Below, one piece after another: positions 60,642-64,000 of a stretch of 64,000 nt of DNA (the first letter of the stretch is position 1; every line of letters starts with the position of its first letter). This stretch comes from Clostridium grantii DSM 8605. GTDB taxonomy: Bacteria; Bacillota; Clostridia; Clostridiales; Clostridiaceae. The notes under the pieces are model-generated. The model searched no databases. It saw nothing but the letters and a program-made list of their open reading frames with translations, and was not told the DNA's origin. Made by a program: the position numbers and the translations under genes. The DNA lies in the NCBI RefSeq assembly GCF_900129965.1, contig NZ_FQXM01000009.1, forward strand, positions 100,460-164,459, in the 5' to 3' direction.

Positions 60642-61904
60642 ATGAATGAAGAAATAATGAGAGTTTCAAATATTAGCAAAAAGTATAAACTTCTATCAAA
60701 TAATACTAAACATGATACATTCGCATCAGTACTTTTTAATTCTTTTAAAAGTGGATTAAGTAAAAAAAAGAATAAGTGTAAATCAAAAGAATTTTGGGCA
60801 CTTAAAGATATAAATTTTACGGTAAATAAAGGGGATAGAATTGGAATAATAGGTCACAATGGAGCTGGTAAATCAACTTTATTAAAAGTTTTTTCTAGAA
60901 TAACAGTACCTACAGAAGGACAAATAGAGGTGAAAGGGAAAATCTCTTCACTGTTGGAAGTAGGAACAGGATTCCATCAAGAACTTACTGGAAGAGAAAA
61001 TATATATTTAAATGGTTCTATATTGGGAATGTCTCGGAGTGAAATAGAAAGGAAATTTGATGAAATTGTAGAGTTTTCGGAAATAGGCGATTTTTTGGAT
61101 ACTCCAGTTAAAAAATATTCAAGTGGAATGTATGTAAGGCTTGCTTTCGCTGTTGCATCACATTTAGATCCAGATATTTTAATTGTAGATGAAGTTTTAG
61201 CAGTAGGGGATATGAAATTTCAGCAAAAATGTTTAGGTAAGATGGAAGATGTTTCAGGGGAAGGTAGAACAGTAATATATGTTAGTCATAATATGAATAC
61301 AATCCAACAACTATGCAATCGTGTTATTGTGATGGACCATGGGAAAATTATATTTAATGGAAATGTAGATGATGGAATTAAAGTATATATGGAGAACACA
61401 AAAGAGATGCAAATATTTAATGATTTATCTGAAATAGATAGACCAAAGAATAGTATGAATGCCTATTCAAAAATGTTGAGCGTTGAAATATTAGATAAGG
61501 AAGAATGTATATTTAATTGTAATGAATCTTTAAAGTTTAATATAAGATGGAATATAATTAAAGATTCTCCAAACGTGTGTATGAGAATGATAATATTATA
61601 TTCAGATAGTACTCCAGCATGTATGGCAACAACTAGAACAATTAATATTACAACAAAAAATAGTGTTATTGATACAATATTTGAATCAGATATATCTTGT
61701 TTAGCTCCGGGGAAATACATAACTAAACTTGTATTGTATTCAGTAAATCAGTACGGAGCATTTGAACATATTGATATTGTTGAAAACGCATTTAGTTTTC
61801 AGATTACACCAAAACATGATGAAAATAATAATCTTGAATGGCAACACCGTTGGTGGGGACATACAAAGTTACCAGAAATTAAAGTTAGACTAGAAGGAAA
61901 CTGA
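60642..61904 (+). CDS. wzt: ABC transporter ATPase for polysaccharide export with Wzt carbohydrate-binding domain
   Basis: The 420-residue protein has Walker A GHNGAGKS (71-78), signature YSSGM (159-163), Walker B ILIVDE (179-184), and a H-loop in VSHNMNTI. A C-terminal domain of about 150 residues (270-420, ending WQHRWWGHTKLPEIKVRLEG) matches the length and beta-rich nature of Wzt carbohydrate-binding domains. These recognise the capped end of a finished glycan before export. Basic residues at 40-50 are typical of TagH/Wzt. It forms an operon with the permease. Confidence 0.93.
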   Translation: MNEEIMRVSNISKKYKLLSNNTKHDTFASVLFNSFKSGLSKKKNKCKSKEFWALKDINFTVNKGDRIGIIGHNGAGKSTLLKVFSRITVPTEGQIEVKGKISSLLEVGTGFHQELTGRENIYLNGSILGMSRSEIERKFDEIVEFSEIGDFLDTPVKKYSSGMYVRLAFAVASHLDPDILIVDEVLAVGDMKFQQKCLGKMEDVSGEGRTVIYVSHNMNTIQQLCNRVIVMDHGKIIFNGNVDDGIKVYMENTKEMQIFNDLSEIDRPKNSMNAYSKMLSVEILDKEECIFNCNESLKFNIRWNIIKDSPNVCMRMIILYSDSTPACMATTRTINITTKNSVIDTIFESDISCLAPGKYITKLVLYSVNQYGAFEHIDIVENAFSFQITPKHDENNNLEWQHRWWGHTKLPEIKVRLEGN

Positions 61905-61947
61905 TTTTATAAAAGATGATTACCTAAAAGAAGAAAAGGAGAACAAT

Positions 61948-63021
61948 ATGGGAAGAATAAAATCATTAGCTTATAATATTCTAGGTGGTAATAATAAGAA
62001 TAAAATCGATTATTTGCTAAGCTTTAGATATTATAAATACTTTAAAAACTATAAAAATAAAAAAAAAATCTTATATGCATTAGTCCCCACACATGGAAAT
62101 TTAGGAGATCAAGCCATCGTTTATGCATCATTAAGATATATAGATGATAATTTGCCTGAATATGAGGTTATTCAAATTAATTTTAATGATACATATAAAT
62201 ATGGGAAAGCCCTTGAAAAGATTATGAAAAAAGATGATTTGATATTTTTACCCGGTGGTGGAAATATGGGAAATCATTATTTGTGGGAAGAGGAAGCTAG
62301 AAGACATATAATTGAGAAATTTAAAAAAATACAAATAGTATCTTTTCCTCAAACTATATTTTTTTCTAATGATGAAAATGGTAAAAAAGAGTTTAATAAA
62401 ACTAAACATATATATAATTCTCATAAAAACTTATCACTTTTAGCAAGAGAAGATAAATCTTTTGCAATTATGAAAGAGAACTTTCCTAATTGCAATGTTG
62501 TTAAGTCTCCAGATATTGTTTTTTATCTAAACAATAAATTAAAAAACAATAGTTATGAAAGAAAAAAAATAATGATTTGTTTTAGAAAAGATAAAGAAAC
62601 TTATGTATCTATGGATAAGAAAGCTATTTTAATAGACCAACTAATAAAGAATTATGAAGATGTATTGGTTAGTGATACTATTATAAATAAAACAGTAAGC
62701 AAAGAAGAAAGAGAAGGAAAATTATTAGAACTTTGGAAAGCGTTTTATGAATCCAAAGTTGTAATAACAGATAGACTCCATGGCATGATATTTTGTGCAA
62801 TTACTAAGACACCATGTATTGTTACTAGGAGTTTAGATCATAAAGTTGTTGAAAGTTATAGTTGGATTGCCAATCTGAACTATATTAGATTTATAGATGA
62901 ATTAAACTTCAATGAAATTAAGTATAATATTGATTATTTACTTAGTATAGATGAATTAAATAACTTCGATTTTGATACAAGCCACTTTAATAAACTTTTG
63001 CAGCAGTGCAAGTTAATATAA
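61948..63021 (+). CDS. Polysaccharide pyruvyltransferase-family protein (EpsI/EpsO-like)
   Basis: The 357-residue protein has ALVPTHGNLGDQAIVYASLRYIDD, IFLPGGGNMGNHYLWEEEARRHIIEKF, IVSFPQTIFFS and ITDRLHGMIFCAITKTPCIV. This is the EpsI/EpsO type of pyruvyltransferase fold. It is more typical of the family than the protein at 54228 and is expected to add pyruvate to a sugar of the polymer, giving it negative charge. AAAGGAGAAC precedes ATG 61948. Confidence 0.87.
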   Translation: MGRIKSLAYNILGGNNKNKIDYLLSFRYYKYFKNYKNKKKILYALVPTHGNLGDQAIVYASLRYIDDNLPEYEVIQINFNDTYKYGKALEKIMKKDDLIFLPGGGNMGNHYLWEEEARRHIIEKFKKIQIVSFPQTIFFSNDENGKKEFNKTKHIYNSHKNLSLLAREDKSFAIMKENFPNCNVVKSPDIVFYLNNKLKNNSYERKKIMICFRKDKETYVSMDKKAILIDQLIKNYEDVLVSDTIINKTVSKEEREGKLLELWKAFYESKVVITDRLHGMIFCAITKTPCIVTRSLDHKVVESYSWIANLNYIRFIDELNFNEIKYNIDYLLSIDELNNFDFDTSHFNKLLQQCKLI

Positions 63022-63122
63022 GAGTGGTAATTTAGCAATATATTTATGAGGCTGTAAAAGGGAAAAATTAATGTTATTTAATAATAGTTTGATTGGTCAT
63101 ATAAATTGTTGGAGGACATATT

Positions 63123-64000
63123 TTGAATAATTTAAACAATTATAATACAAGAAGGATTAAATTTTTTCTATGGGGAGTTATATCATTAATATTAATTTGT
63201 ATATTAATTAACAGAATAATATTTTTTGAAAGTAATGATAAAGAATATTCTTTGCAAACATCCCAAGGAATGGATAATTCAGTGGAGAATGAATATACAA
63301 TTGAACTTGATAAATTTGGGATAAAGAATGATGCAACATTTGCCGTAGAAACTTCAAAAGGTATAAATGATGCTTTACAATATGCTAAGGAAAAAGGTTA
63401 TGAGAAAATAGTATTTCCTAAAGGGGAATATTTAATTAGTGAATTAAATCCTGTAGTTATTGATTTGAAAAATGTAGTTATAGATTTAAATCAAGCTACT
63501 TTTCAAATAAATACAAATGGGTTAGAAAAATACTCCATAATTCAAATAGTTGATGGCGCAGAAAATATTAGATTAACAAATGGCATAATTAGAGGAGATA
63601 AAGATACACATGATTATAAAACCATAAAGACACCTCATGAATGGGGATGTGGAATTGTTTTTAAAGGTGGTAAAGACTTAGAAATGGATAATATAACAGT
63701 GACTAATGTTACTGGATATGGAATATATACAGAAAGTGGAACCAATAGTAACAGATTTGATGCAGTATATACTAAGAATGTAGTTTCAGGGTCTATATCA
63801 GAAAGTGGTATTATGATAGAAAGCAATAAAAATAGTAGAACTAAAGAAGTTTACAATATAAGTAAATGTGGTGAACAGTTTGAATTAGGATACACATTAG
63901 GATATCAGGGTTATCCATATCTAAAAAATAAAGAATACACTTCTTATTTCTATGATGAGAATATGAACTTTGTAGAAAAGAAAGATTGTATTCAATTCAA
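63123..64000 (+). CDS. Membrane-anchored right-handed beta-helix protein, partial
   Basis: The frame starts at TTG 63123 (GGAGGA upstream) and runs off the right edge after about 292 codons. A signal-anchor helix (about 14-33, FFLWGVISLILICILI) is followed by an exported part. That part opens LDKFGIKNDATFAVETSKGINDALQYAKEKGYEKIVFPKGEYLI, the start of pectate-lyase-3/tailspike-like beta-helices. The repeating coils ENIRLTNGIIRGDK and KDLEMDNITVTNVTGYGIYTESG follow. Such proteins cut, epimerise or bind polysaccharides. Next to a glycan export system it may trim or modify the polymer at the surface. Catalytic residues cannot be assigned in the visible part. Confidence 0.82.
   Translation, partial: MNNLNNYNTRRIKFFLWGVISLILICILINRIIFFESNDKEYSLQTSQGMDNSVENEYTIELDKFGIKNDATFAVETSKGINDALQYAKEKGYEKIVFPKGEYLISELNPVVIDLKNVVIDLNQATFQINTNGLEKYSIIQIVDGAENIRLTNGIIRGDKDTHDYKTIKTPHEWGCGIVFKGGKDLEMDNITVTNVTGYGIYTESGTNSNRFDAVYTKNVVSGSISESGIMIESNKNSRTKEVYNISKCGEQFELGYTLGYQGYPYLKNKEYTSYFYDENMNFVEKKDCIQF

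Noticed and set aside
1..64000. rRNA, tRNA, T-box, cyclic-di-GMP riboswitch and prophage genes
   Set aside because: I looked for the characteristic conserved segments on both strands and recognised none; absence was judged by eye only.

Overview
The window looks like a chromosomal piece of an anaerobic, AT-rich Firmicute of the Clostridium type. The evidence is the very low GC content, strong AGGAGG-type ribosome binding sites with ATG, GTG and TTG starts, a long bifunctional AdhE under a Rex-type operator, an NfnAB electron-bifurcating transhydrogenase pair, and TPP and NiCo (czcD) riboswitches. No rRNA, tRNA or CRISPR array was recognised. All calls come from reading the sequence; no database search was run.

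Left part (1-36.9 kb): housekeeping and accessory metabolism in short transcription units. In order: a partial acetate permease (minus), CorA, a KDG-kinase-like sugar kinase with a VOC protein, GalU, MgtC, and an AraC regulator divergent from a GH1 beta-glucosidase. Next come a TPP riboswitch with ThiT, a 7TM diguanylate cyclase, AdhE (minus), a PrsW-like protease, a REP-associated tyrosine transposase (RAYT), a YjbR protein, an HD hydrolase, a 2Fe-2S ferredoxin and NfnAB. Then a DUF3842 protein, a small orphan, a TlpA/CcdA thiol-redox pair, a HAD phosphatase, an orphan ParA with an unknown partner, a flavin-binding protein, a CutA-like protein, a LacI regulator with a GH13 alpha-glucosidase, a NiCo riboswitch with a cation efflux protein, and a CdaR-type regulator with glycerate kinase.

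Scattered through 7.6-36.5 kb is a short GC-rich motif, GGGGACAGGTA or close variants, about 20 copies. It occurs singly, as perfect inverted pairs behind genes, once as the exact loop of a hairpin, and inside coding genes in more than one reading frame. The window also holds a RAYT, the enzyme family linked to REP elements, so a REP/RAYT system is the leading explanation. The copies inside genes suggest that the motif replaces existing codons without adding length. This is the most unusual signal in the window.

Right part (38.4-64 kb): one long plus-strand surface-glycan cluster with no copy of that motif. It starts with a fused Wzz/BY-kinase. A PglF-PglE-PglC-PglD-like set follows, expected to make UDP-diacetylbacillosamine and load it on a lipid carrier. 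After that come many glycosyltransferases (GT2, GT4, GT8, GT32-like), an EpsG-like polymerase, two pyruvyltransferase-like proteins, a Wzm/Wzt ABC exporter and a partial right-handed beta-helix protein. GT4-GT2 modules are repeated here, and two GT4 copies are decayed to different degrees, so the cluster is still changing by duplication and loss.
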